From Bacteroidales bacterium (lineage in GTDB: Bacteria > Bacteroidota > Bacteroidia > Bacteroidales > JAADJA01): DNA of 64,000 nucleotides. A program made the translations under genes and the position numbers. The stretch covers positions 62,001 through 126,000 of the forward strand of contig JAGVPB010000011.1 in the NCBI GenBank assembly GCA_020052415.1, read 5' to 3'. Positions 34,519 through 42,721 of the stretch are shown here, in pieces; position 1 is the first letter of the stretch, and each line of letters starts with the position of its first letter. The notes beneath the pieces were generated by a model. It was not told the origin of the DNA, ran no database searches, and saw nothing but the letters and a program-made list of their open reading frames with translations.

Positions 34519-37500
34519 ATGCGGTTGAAGAAGAAGATATATTTCATTCATATTCTTATTTTTTTTCTTACTCCCTTACTTCTAGTAGGTAAGGGTTCTG
34601 ATTATTATTGGATAAGTGGATCCGGTAATTGGTCAGATACCCTGCATTGGTACTCCGTTTCCGGCGGGCTGCCTGATTCTGCTGATAATGTAATTTTCGA
34701 TATGAATTCATTCAGTGGACCTGATCAGGAAGTCACGATTGATACTACAGCATATTGTCACAATATGGACTGGTCGCTTGTTTCAAACCAACCTTTTTTA
34801 TCAGGAACCGATGATATGTATATTTCCGGTTCATTTATTTTATCGCAGGAAATGGCTCTGAACTTTACCGGGAATATTTATTTTACGACAGGCGAGGCAG
34901 GACAGCTGATTCAATCAAACGGCAATGTTTTAAATTCACCTGTTATTTTTGACGGAACGGGTTCCTGGATATTGGCTGACGATTTCAACAATAACCTGAA
35001 AAATATATCATTAATTAACGGATCCCTCAATTTATCGGGTAAAACATTAAAATGCGGTTCTTTTATTTCTGCCGGTGGATCAAATAAATCTCTGAACATT
35101 GAATCTTCCGAAGTAATTATTCAATCTTCAAACGGAAGCTGGAACATTGATAATCAACTTAATTTACTATCTGATTATTCAACATTAATATTTTTTCAAA
35201 ATAGTTATTCCACTATAAACTCATTTCATGGTGGCAACAAGGTTTATTATGACCTGATCTTTTATAATGATGCAATAATCACCGGAAGCAATAGTTTCAG
35301 GAATGTTTATTTAAATCCGGAACATAACTATAAACTTGCAAGCGGATCAACTCAAACAATAAATGGAACACTGACCGCACGGGGGTGTGCAGGTCCGATG
35401 AGAATCTCCGCGACCGGATCAAACCAGGCTATGATCGCAAAAAGTAATGGTGATATCAGGATTTCATCCGTTGCATTGCATTCAATAAAGGGAATTGTTT
35501 CATCACCGTACCAGTTTGACGCTGTGAATTGTATTGACGAAGGTAATAATGAGGGCATCAATATTTTCTCGCAGGAACGTAATATGTATTGGATAAATGG
35601 ATCAGGAAACTGGTCGGATACCACTCATTGGACGTCCCTTCCGGTTAATGAGGATTCAGATTGCATTCCTCAGGATATTGATAACGTATATTTTAATGAA
35701 GATTCATTTGATGGAACGGATACTGTTAATGTTGATGTTAATGAAATCAGGTGCAATAATATGTTCTGGTCAGGGAATGATCAGCCTGTATTTAAAAATT
35801 CACCCGCAATAAGCAGGATTTCAATTTATGGCTCCCTGCAATTTATGGCCTCAATGCAGAATAATTTTGATAAACCTGTTTTCTTTTGTGATACCCTTAA
35901 CGGCCAAACGATTACATCCGCCGGGCAAAAATTTAATAATGATTTATATTTTACTGGTAAGCAAGGTGGTTGGACCCTTATAGACAGCCTTGATGTGGAT
36001 GGAAAGATTCACTTCCTGCGAGGAAATTTATACACCAATAACAATTATTTGAGTTGTCTTACATTCCAGTCTGATTCTGCATTTGTACGTTCGCTAAATA
36101 TCGGAAATTCAGACATTAAAATTAAGGGTATTTATAACGGATATTCATGGCGGTTGAATACTGATTCACTACAGTTTTATGCAGGTACATCAAATATTGA
36201 AATCATTGCTGCAAGCGGAACCTTATATCAATATGGCGGAGATACGGTGATATATCACAATGTACTATTCAGCGGGATTACAGGAACTGCCAGACTATTT
36301 ACCAATTCTGACACTTACTCGATATTTCATAAAGTCGATTTTAAAAGTAACGGAAGTATATTTAGTAATAATTCGTTTGACACTCTTGCGTTTTCACCTG
36401 GAAATTATTATGATTTGGCATCAGGGAGTACACAAACTATCAACGAAACAATATACCCATCAGGTACCTGCAATGGACCAATTTTATTAAAAGCCTCAAC
36501 CAACGGGAGTCTTGCAAGGCTGAAATCAAATATTGACACATTGAAAGTAGATTATACTTCGCTGCGTGATATCTACACTGCTGGTAATGCTGCTTTTATC
36601 GCTGAAAATTCAGTTGACCTCGGAAACAATAACGGTTGGGATACCATCATGGTATCAGCGCCCGGTAAACTTTACTGGGTTGGTGGCACAGGCGAATGGA
36701 ATGATCAAATGCACTGGTCATTGATCAGTGGCGGTACCGGTGGTGAATGTATCCCGACCCCTTATGACACGGTGATCTTTGATCAAAACTCTTTTACTTC
36801 TGCTGACCAGTATTCACGCATTAATTTAAACAATGCATTTGCACACAATATGGATTGGAGCACAGCCGGTTTTGTTCCGGATTTTAAAGGAACAAGTAAT
36901 GGCGCTTACCTGAGAATTTATGGATCGCTGAAATTAAATCCTTTAATGAAATTTACTTACCCGGCATATATATGGTTTGAATCCTCGGATTCCAATGAAA
37001 CTATAATTACCGAAGGAATTAAATTCAATAATGTTAATAATAACGTTTATTTTGATGGCATAGGTGGAATGTGGTCCCTTATGGATAGCCTGCAGTTGGG
37101 TTCATCCAAAACAAATCAAAATTGTATTTTCTTTAATAACGGTTATATAAATTCCAATAATCAGTATATTGATTGCTTTAGCTTTTATTCAACCTTAACA
37201 ACGCCGAGGATTTTATCTCTCAGCACATCTGAAATCAAAATACAAAATGAATGGTATTTTAATGGAACAAACTTAAGTCTAACTGAAAATCAATCCAATA
37301 TTCAGATTGATTCCGGACGATTTGTTCATATTTCAGGCAATTACTTTCCTTATCACGATGTAAATTTCAATCATTCCTATGCAAACCAGGTGCTCTATAC
37401 AAATAATGCTGATTCAGTTCTCTTCGATGATGTGATATTTCATACCAGTAATGGTAAAGCCTATGGTTCGAACGGATCGGTTTATGGACATAGCCTTTTA

Positions 37501-39438
37501 TTTGAAGGAGCCGGCCAGATCAATGAAACAAATATTCCTTCTTCAAATGTTTACATAATTGATAGTTTGGATTTTAATTCCACCGGGTTAATTTATGGAA
37601 ATGATACGGTGAGAAATTTTGTTAAGTTTGACTCTGTCGGAACCATTATCGGAAATGGAGAATATGTAAATGCCCGGTTTAAGAACGATGGAAATATTTT
37701 TGGAAATAATACCTTTGATACGCTTACTTTCACACCCACGCACAGCTATCAGTTAGGAAGCCAGGACATTCAGACTGTGATTGATTCATTCAGCATTATC
37801 GGAAATAATTGCCAGTCAATCATCCTTTATGCCAGCTCAGATTTACCGGCTGTTGTTTATAAAGACACAGGTTCTGTTTTTGGAGATTATATTGAAATGA
37901 CCGGTATCAAAGCGACAGGGAATGCAATATTTGATGCCGGTAAATTTAGTACAGATGTTGACAATTCAAATGAAGGCTGGCTGTTTCATGATTCTCCTTT
38001 AAATTTTAGTCTGGGACCTGATATTTCAATTTTGGAGGGTGAAACGGTTTATCTGTGTGCCGAAAATTTTAATGGCAACAGCACATCAACCTATGAATGG
38101 TCAAGATGTGAGACGGGAGAAATTTTAGGCACAGATTCGTGTAATCTTTTTTCACAGAAGGGGCATTATTGTTTAAGCGTTTATTATACAGAAGGAGGTG
38201 GCTGCGTTAAATCGGACGAAATCTATGTAGGCTGTCACCTTGATTTAGCTTTTGATACCACGCATGTCAGCTGCAATGGCTTTGCCGATGGATCAATTGA
38301 AATGGAAATTATTACAGGATTTGGGCCTTTTGATATCAATTGGTATTATAACGGAAACTGGATAAGTTCAGCTCAAAATATTTATGATCTTACTGCAGGC
38401 CATTATGTGTATTCAATTTCCGATACCGAAGAATGTATGTCAACCGATACTGTCACGATTCATGAACCGGAATCCCTCCAAATGAACTATAATTCATTCC
38501 CGGCATGTTACGAGGTCTTAAATGGCGCAATTATACTTGAGGTTAGCGGGGGTACGGAACCTTATCAATATTACTGGTCAAATGGTTCATCAAATCCTGA
38601 ATTAACCGGGATTGGACCCGGCATTTACGACATCACAGTTACGGATGAACATTTGTGTCCGCCAATAACAAAATCGGTTACGGTCACCGGGCTTCCTGAA
38701 CTTATCGTGAACTTAACCGGCACGGATTTGAATTGTTATCATGATGGCAGTGGATCAATAGAGGCAAATGAAGTGACCGGAGGCTCCGGTATTTATACCC
38801 TGTATGAATGGTTAAAAGACACTACTTTTTATACCGGTTCTCCTGATATAGGCGATCTAATGGCAGGCACCTATACATTAAGAGTTACTGACGATTATGG
38901 ATGTACCGGAATAAACAGTGTAACAATCACTGAACCTGAAGAAATTATTCTTGAACTTTCCGGGGATAGTAACATTGAAACCCAGGGCTCAGCCTATCTG
39001 AATGTGACCGGAGGTGCCGCGCCTTATAGCTACTTTTGGAGTAACGGAGCCACTACACAGAATATCAGTTACCTTGAAGGAGGAAATTATATTGTAACTG
39101 TTACGGATTCTCATTCATGTAGTACTACCGACTCTATTTTTGTTTATGTTCATTATAAAATCTTTGCACCTACAGCCTTTAGTCCCAATGGCGATGGTAT
39201 TAATGAAGAATTTGTATTCTTTGAAGTTGGCACTGATTTACAAGAAATGGACATGGTGATTTTCAACCGTGCTGGTCAGAAGGTATTTAAAACCACTGAT
39301 ATAAAAAACTATTGGAACGGAAATCTTAACAATAGTGGAAATCCATGCCCTGTTGAAGTTTATACCTGGTTTGCCAAACTTACATTTACCAATGGTGAAT
39401 CATTGGTTTATAAAGGAAATGTCAGCCTGCTGAGATAA
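34519..39438 (+). CDS. Giant secreted adhesin with SprB repeats and T9SS type B sorting domain
   Basis: About 1,639 residues from the ATG at 34519 (MRLKKKIYFIHILIFFLTPL is the signal peptide; a TTG three codons earlier is less likely). Three homologous segments at roughly residues 28, 355 and 718 each start with a YWxxGxGxWxDxxHW motif (YWISGSGNWSDTLHW, YWINGSGNWSDTTHW, YWVGGTGEWNDQMHW) and head a ~330-residue beta-rich block. A PKD-like stretch follows (~1170-1235), then four SprB-type repeats (~1243-1540; SCNGFADGSIEMEI, GGTEPYQYYWSNGSS, GTYTLRVTDDYGCTG). The end is the gliding-motility-associated C-terminal domain (APTAFSPNGDGINEEFVFFE ... YKGNVSLLR). SprB-like adhesins are moved along the cell surface by the gliding machinery or stay as surface adhesins. 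Confidence 0.92.
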   Translation: MRLKKKIYFIHILIFFLTPLLLVGKGSDYYWISGSGNWSDTLHWYSVSGGLPDSADNVIFDMNSFSGPDQEVTIDTTAYCHNMDWSLVSNQPFLSGTDDMYISGSFILSQEMALNFTGNIYFTTGEAGQLIQSNGNVLNSPVIFDGTGSWILADDFNNNLKNISLINGSLNLSGKTLKCGSFISAGGSNKSLNIESSEVIIQSSNGSWNIDNQLNLLSDYSTLIFFQNSYSTINSFHGGNKVYYDLIFYNDAIITGSNSFRNVYLNPEHNYKLASGSTQTINGTLTARGCAGPMRISATGSNQAMIAKSNGDIRISSVALHSIKGIVSSPYQFDAVNCIDEGNNEGINIFSQERNMYWINGSGNWSDTTHWTSLPVNEDSDCIPQDIDNVYFNEDSFDGTDTVNVDVNEIRCNNMFWSGNDQPVFKNSPAISRISIYGSLQFMASMQNNFDKPVFFCDTLNGQTITSAGQKFNNDLYFTGKQGGWTLIDSLDVDGKIHFLRGNLYTNNNYLSCLTFQSDSAFVRSLNIGNSDIKIKGIYNGYSWRLNTDSLQFYAGTSNIEIIAASGTLYQYGGDTVIYHNVLFSGITGTARLFTNSDTYSIFHKVDFKSNGSIFSNNSFDTLAFSPGNYYDLASGSTQTINETIYPSGTCNGPILLKASTNGSLARLKSNIDTLKVDYTSLRDIYTAGNAAFIAENSVDLGNNNGWDTIMVSAPGKLYWVGGTGEWNDQMHWSLISGGTGGECIPTPYDTVIFDQNSFTSADQYSRINLNNAFAHNMDWSTAGFVPDFKGTSNGAYLRIYGSLKLNPLMKFTYPAYIWFESSDSNETIITEGIKFNNVNNNVYFDGIGGMWSLMDSLQLGSSKTNQNCIFFNNGYINSNNQYIDCFSFYSTLTTPRILSLSTSEIKIQNEWYFNGTNLSLTENQSNIQIDSGRFVHISGNYFPYHDVNFNHSYANQVLYTNNADSVLFDDVIFHTSNGKAYGSNGSVYGHSLLFEGAGQINETNIPSSNVYIIDSLDFNSTGLIYGNDTVRNFVKFDSVGTIIGNGEYVNARFKNDGNIFGNNTFDTLTFTPTHSYQLGSQDIQTVIDSFSIIGNNCQSIILYASSDLPAVVYKDTGSVFGDYIEMTGIKATGNAIFDAGKFSTDVDNSNEGWLFHDSPLNFSLGPDISILEGETVYLCAENFNGNSTSTYEWSRCETGEILGTDSCNLFSQKGHYCLSVYYTEGGGCVKSDEIYVGCHLDLAFDTTHVSCNGFADGSIEMEIITGFGPFDINWYYNGNWISSAQNIYDLTAGHYVYSISDTEECMSTDTVTIHEPESLQMNYNSFPACYEVLNGAIILEVSGGTEPYQYYWSNGSSNPELTGIGPGIYDITVTDEHLCPPITKSVTVTGLPELIVNLTGTDLNCYHDGSGSIEANEVTGGSGIYTLYEWLKDTTFYTGSPDIGDLMAGTYTLRVTDDYGCTGINSVTITEPEEIILELSGDSNIETQGSAYLNVTGGAAPYSYFWSNGATTQNISYLEGGNYIVTVTDSHSCSTTDSIFVYVHYKIFAPTAFSPNGDGINEEFVFFEVGTDLQEMDMVIFNRAGQKVFKTTDIKNYWNGNLNNSGNPCPVEVYTWFAKLTFTNGESLVYKGNVSLLR

Positions 39439-39484
39439 AAAGGAAGCATTTTATCACTGACTGTTATGTCTTCAAAATTCCTCC

Positions 39485-40120
39485 TTAATGAGAAGCCATA
39501 TAATTTGCAATACCCTCGTGGGTTTCTTCAATTGCTTCCTGGCCCGGTTGCCAGTCAGCAGGACAGACTTCTCCATGTTCCTCGCTGAACTGAAGGGCAT
39601 CCACCATTCTGATCACTTCATTAACACTTCTTCCAAGAGGAATATCATTTACAACCTGATGACGCACTATGCCCTGTTTGTCAATCAGAAATAAACCCCT
39701 GTAAGCGACAGGATTACCATCAAAAGTAGTTTGATTGGTTTCCTCGTCAAAATCATATTCGCCTGCAAGTACGTCATAGTTTTCAGCAATGGTCTTTGAT
39801 AAATCTGCTACTAATGGAAAAGTAACACCTTTTATCCCGCCTTTTTTTACTTCAGTATTGAGCCATGCCCAATGTACATGTTTTGAATCAATTGAACAGC
39901 CTACCACAGCCACATCGCGTTTTTCAAATTCAGGTAATTTCTTTTGAAAGGCAAGGATTTCCGTGGGGCATACGAATGTAAAATCCATCGGGTAAAAGAA
40001 AAAAACAACGTACTTTTTACCGATGTACTGTTCCAGTGTGAATTTTTCAACAAATTCACCTCCGTTTATTACAGCAATCTCTTCAAACAAAGGCGCTTTT
40101 TTTCCAACTAATACTCCCAT
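39485..40120 (-). CDS. 2-Cys peroxiredoxin (AhpC/Prx1 type)
   Basis: 211 residues. The peroxidatic cysteine is Cys51 in PMDFTFVCPTEILAFQ, and the resolving cysteine lies in HGEVCPADWQPG near residue 190. The family segments FPLVADLSKTIAENYDVL and RGLFLIDKQGIVRHQVVNDI are present. It reduces hydrogen peroxide and organic peroxides in the cytoplasm using thioredoxin or AhpF. It is monocistronic, convergent with the adhesin gene, and has a good Bacteroidota promoter upstream. Confidence 0.96.
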   Translation of the reverse strand: MGVLVGKKAPLFEEIAVINGGEFVEKFTLEQYIGKKYVVFFFYPMDFTFVCPTEILAFQKKLPEFEKRDVAVVGCSIDSKHVHWAWLNTEVKKGGIKGVTFPLVADLSKTIAENYDVLAGEYDFDEETNQTTFDGNPVAYRGLFLIDKQGIVRHQVVNDIPLGRSVNEVIRMVDALQFSEEHGEVCPADWQPGQEAIEETHEGIANYMASH

Positions 40121-40173
40121 TTTTTTAATGTTTATCAGGTTTGAACTAATTTAACTTATAATGCAATAGGCGG

Positions 40174-40204
40174 CAAAGATATACATTTTCAATTTTATCT
40201 GAAA
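40174..40204 (-). promoter_or_regulatory. Promoter of the peroxiredoxin gene
   Basis: On the complement, TTTC (40201-40204), a 19-bp spacer, then TATCTTTG (40174-40181) matches the Bacteroidota -33/-7 architecture (TTTG-N19-TAnnTTTG) closely. The -7 box lies 53 bp before the ATG. Confidence 0.65.
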
Positions 40205-40284
40205 TTGAATCATAAAAACCGAGGGTAATGTTTAAAACTATTGATTATGATGGATGTAGCCGGGAGACTATGCCCAACGGGGAT

Positions 40285-40306
40285 TAATTCTTTACTCCGG
40301 GTTCCC
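40285..40306. repeat. Direct repeat copy of a gene 3' end (left copy)
   Basis: The 22 nt TTAATTCTTTACTCCGGGTT CC/C-type segment is repeated at 41053-41074 with the run TAATTCTTTACTCCGGGTTC identical. Read on the complement it encodes GNPE-stop, the last residues of the remnant at 41060-41182. The two copies flank the membrane-protein gene at 40345-40932. Confidence 0.7.
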
Positions 40307-40344
40307 GACCACTCAGAGTTTTATTTATTATGCACCGACATTTA

Positions 40345-40932
40345 TTATTTTTCATCTTTCATTTTTTGTCGTTCTTCTTGTAGCTTGTCTTGAAAATCTT
40401 TATTAAACGGATCAACCGTTACATTTTTTAAAGCCTTGGCAAATTCAGGATGATTTCTGTACTTTATATCTATTAACAGACCGTTAGGTAGAAATATTAG
40501 AATTAATCCAAATCCTCCAACTATTAATAGTCTCTTAAATACATTAATATAAAATATATTTTTTGTTTTAAGATACCTGATTAATCCGACCATTAACACG
40601 ATAATCAATCCTGTCAATCCGTAGAATAATTCAATTCTTGCACCGGGGTATGATTGGAATTTGAACAAAACACCTATTATGGTAATAGATAATGCTATTC
40701 CTGTTGCAACAGATCCAATAATCCTCGCTGTACTAATGTCTTTATAAGATTCCTTTGTTAATGCATTTCTAAGTCCTATATTATTCAGTATTACAAAACT
40801 CAAAGCAAAATAAAACATCGAATTTATCGAAAGTATTAAAACTGTCACAACCCCTCCACCTGGAACTAAAAGTAAATTTAGAACAAGTGATAGAATTGAA
40901 ATCAATCCAATTATTAGTTCAAATTTTTTCAT
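40345..40932 (-). CDS. Small multi-pass membrane protein, GldL-like N-terminus
   Basis: About 195 residues from MKKFELIIGLISILSLVLNL (the ATG at 40932; earlier ATGs at 40935, 40944 and 40959 add a short non-hydrophobic leader). Five hydrophobic segments can be seen, at ~5-25, 27-50, 72-92, 100-120 and 130-150, then a charged cytoplasmic-type tail ending KDFQDKLQEERQKMKDEK. The N-terminal pair of helices recalls the short GldL-related proteins of Bacteroidota, but this is only a resemblance. The gene is flanked by direct repeats that duplicate the end of another gene, suggesting insertion into an existing locus. Function unknown. Confidence 0.6.
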   Translation of the reverse strand: MKKFELIIGLISILSLVLNLLLVPGGGVVTVLILSINSMFYFALSFVILNNIGLRNALTKESYKDISTARIIGSVATGIALSITIIGVLFKFQSYPGARIELFYGLTGLIIVLMVGLIRYLKTKNIFYINVFKRLLIVGGFGLILIFLPNGLLIDIKYRNHPEFAKALKNVTVDPFNKDFQDKLQEERQKMKDEK

Positions 40933-41059
40933 CATCCCTTTCATTTTATATTGGTGCATAACTTATTATACCTATGACAAAACCAAAACAACACAGCAAG
41001 CATCAGATGCGATAGTATGATTTTGTCATGCTTTATTTTTCAATATAGAGAATAATTCT

Positions 41060-41182
41060 TTACTCCGGGTTCCCTACCGTCACCTCATAGCTTCCTTCCT
41101 TATCAGGGTCAGCATTATAAACCAAGAGATGGGTATTGCTTTCGGCGCCAGGCTCAGATTTCCAATGCGCTCTTACGGTGGA
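41060..41182 (-). pseudogene. C-terminal remnant of an unknown (DUF6266-like) protein
   Basis: The complement carries an open frame reading TVRAHWKSEPGAESNTHLLV, then YNADPDKEGSYEVTVGNPE and a stop, with a stop codon just upstream and no start. The tail is homologous to another remnant at 62697-62785 (SNTFFMVYNPNETGEGKWEV). The 'xxLLVYNxxxxxxG' pattern recalls the C-terminus of DUF6266-type Bacteroidota proteins, but this is uncertain. It is a gene end left behind, and its last ~20 bp occur again at 40285-40306. Confidence 0.55.
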
Positions 41183-41365
41183 TTAAATTTTATAAACTGT
41201 ATTGTTAACTGTTTCAAGGTCAATGGATATTTGTCACACAAATTTAAAACGAAGTATGACATTTCCAACAAATTTTTAAGCCATGACCCTAATTTATAAT
41301 GATTTCAAATAGCAGATTTGAATAATTTGCAATCCGGTACCGGCTTAAAAAAGTTCCTTTCAGAT

Positions 41366-41497
41366 GTGCGGAACACCCATTCCGGTAAAACAACCAACCC
41401 CTTCCGCGTGCGGCACCCCTTTCCCTGAATACAAAACAGCCCCTGCCGCATGCGGAAGACCCTTCCGGCTATAAAAACCATGCCCTTCCGCACACGG
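41366..41497. repeat. 42-bp tandem repeat, about three copies
   Basis: The GTGCGG-type anchor recurs at 41366, 41408, 41450 and 41492, exactly 42 bp apart. Each unit contains a CC-TTCC core and ends in CTTCCGC. The period equals 14 codons and two complement frames stay open through it (for example PHAEGVGCFTGMGVPH and RVFRMRQGLFCIQGKG), but neither continues into a plausible gene. No other gene is supported between 41183 and 41713. Confidence 0.85.
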
Positions 41498-41713
41498 ATG
41501 GCGTTGATTTTCAGAGGAATCAAAGCTGGTTACAACCTGCTTTAAAGGGTTTTCAAACAAACCATGCTAAGCTGTACATAAATGAAATAGATATGGATGA
41601 CGTTTCAGGTTGTGGTGGTCAAAATAAAACAGACTGAAATATGATTAGTTTTTAGAATTTAAGCTTTGGTTTTAATAAAGTTGGCCATGCAAGAATTCAT
41701 TTGATATTATTTA

Positions 41714-41721
41714 TAAATTTG
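41714..41721 (+). promoter_or_regulatory. Putative -7 box of the MazF-type toxin-antitoxin pair
   Basis: TAAATTTG fits TAnnTTTG and lies 16 bp before the antitoxin ATG. A TTTG occurs upstream, but its spacing is too short. Confidence 0.4.
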
Positions 41722-41736
41722 TAGAAATATTTATCT

Positions 41737-41928
41737 ATGGAAAGTATAGTAGTTATTCCAAGAAAAAAAACAGATACCAGGTTCCTGGTTAATCTTTTAA
41801 AATCACTCGATAAAGTGAAAAGCGTGAAAATTGAAAATATAGTTTCCGATGCCGGTATCTCTGAGACATCACTGGCCAAAGACTGGAATACACCTGAAGA
41901 TGACAGATGGGATAAAAACCTTATTTAG
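41737..41928 (+). CDS. Putative antitoxin of a MazF-type module
   Basis: 63 residues: MESIVVIPRKKTDTRFLVNL, then LKSLDKVKSVKIENIVSDAG and a C-terminal SLAKDWNTPEDDRWDKNLI. Short acidic-tailed proteins of this type regularly precede MazF/PemK-like toxins in Bacteroidota: the N-terminal half should dimerise and the Trp/Asp-rich tail should thread along the toxin. The toxin gene starts 2 bp after this stop codon, a normal operon arrangement, but that toxin is truncated, so the antitoxin may be an orphan. It could still repress its own promoter. Confidence 0.65.
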   Translation: MESIVVIPRKKTDTRFLVNLLKSLDKVKSVKIENIVSDAGISETSLAKDWNTPEDDRWDKNLI

Positions 41929-41930
41929 CT

Positions 41931-42055
41931 ATGTATAGTAAAGGTGATATAGTAAAAGTTAGATTCCCGTTTTCTGATTTCTCACAAGGCAAGATCAGAC
42001 CAGCGCTGGTTATTTCTGATGAAGAAATACACAAGTCAACTGGTGACTACATTTT
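41931..42055 (+). pseudogene. Truncated MazF/PemK-family toxin
   Basis: Only the first ~42 residues of the toxin remain: MYSKGDIVKVRFPFSDFSQG and KIRPALVISDEEIHKSTGDYIF, the usual first strands and RNA-binding loop of MazF. Then the frame passes straight into the 3' end of the oppositely oriented gene at 42047-42697 and stops at 42125 with unrelated residues (SLKFQFIISNDLLSFLFH). Normal MazF toxins are 105-120 residues, so more than half is missing and activity is unlikely. The join marks a deletion or insertion boundary near 42055. Confidence 0.75.
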
Positions 42056-42697
42056 TTTGTCTTTAAAGTTCCAGTTTATTATTAGCAACGATCTTCTTTC
42101 GTTTTTATTCCATAATCCGAACTGAAAGCCTCTTAATTTTACAGTCTTATTTACAATTCCTATCTGAAGTCCTTTAGTCATAAACGCATGATTGACAAGC
42201 CCGATTGAAACACCGTTAATTTTATGGTATAAATTCCACAACAGGTTAAATGAAAGTCCATTTATTTTCCTGCCCATGCTCATCCACATTGAAAATGAAA
42301 TTCCGTTAACCTGGTCGGTAAATGACCCGAACGGTGAAATTAATAATCCGTTATGGATTGCCCTTTTGGGTATCGTGTCAATCGTACTAATTGAGTCATT
42401 ATTTCCGGTTTTTCGAAAGTCTTTAAACTTTACTTTATTAATATAGAAAGTTTGTAAAAATCCTTGTCCTAAAACCTGGAAGTTAAGTCCGTGCGAATAC
42501 TTAGTATAAGGCCTTTTGCAAACTGCTTCTGAACCGAATGGTCCAATGGCTATTCCATAAATATTTGTGGCTGCTGAAGGAATTAACCAAAAAACATATC
42601 GGTCAGTTTTCTTCTTGTCGGGTAGTATGGTGTCATTTTGCGAAAAAGAAAAGATCGCATTGCAGAATATCAATACGGTTATGGTAATTATCTTCAT
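42047..42697 (-). CDS. Secreted LA_2272-like surface repeat protein
   Basis: 216 residues with signal peptide MKIITITVLIFCNAIFSFSQ. The C-terminal half is made of short repeats of the type xNGxSxGLxNxxxxxxGxQxG: VNGISFSMWMSMGRKINGLS, KINGVSIGLVNHAFMTKGLQ, IGIVNKTVKLRGFQFGLWNK. These match the LA_2272-type surface repeat family, predicted to form a stacked beta structure. Function is unknown. The 3' end meets the truncated MazF toxin. The gene sits directly upstream of nothing obvious and 22 bp after the asparagine synthase start-distal end on the same strand, so it could be read through from that operon. Confidence 0.65.
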   Translation of the reverse strand: MKIITITVLIFCNAIFSFSQNDTILPDKKKTDRYVFWLIPSAATNIYGIAIGPFGSEAVCKRPYTKYSHGLNFQVLGQGFLQTFYINKVKFKDFRKTGNNDSISTIDTIPKRAIHNGLLISPFGSFTDQVNGISFSMWMSMGRKINGLSFNLLWNLYHKINGVSIGLVNHAFMTKGLQIGIVNKTVKLRGFQFGLWNKNERRSLLIINWNFKDKKM

Positions 42698-42721
42698 TTA
42701 ATATTGTAGCACAAACCTCAC

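Noticed and set aside
39434-39455. GATAAAA/TTTTATC stem after the adhesin gene as a terminator
   Set aside because: The stem is almost purely A/T and overlaps the stop codon; stability would be too low to call it.
41366-41497. CRISPR array
   Set aside because: Units are directly contiguous 42-mers without unique spacers, and no cas genes are present.
41305-41560. Two overlapping complement frames of 66-72 codons as genes
   Set aside because: They are a by-product of the 42-bp tandem repeat (a multiple of three) and show no start context, signal peptide or family likeness.
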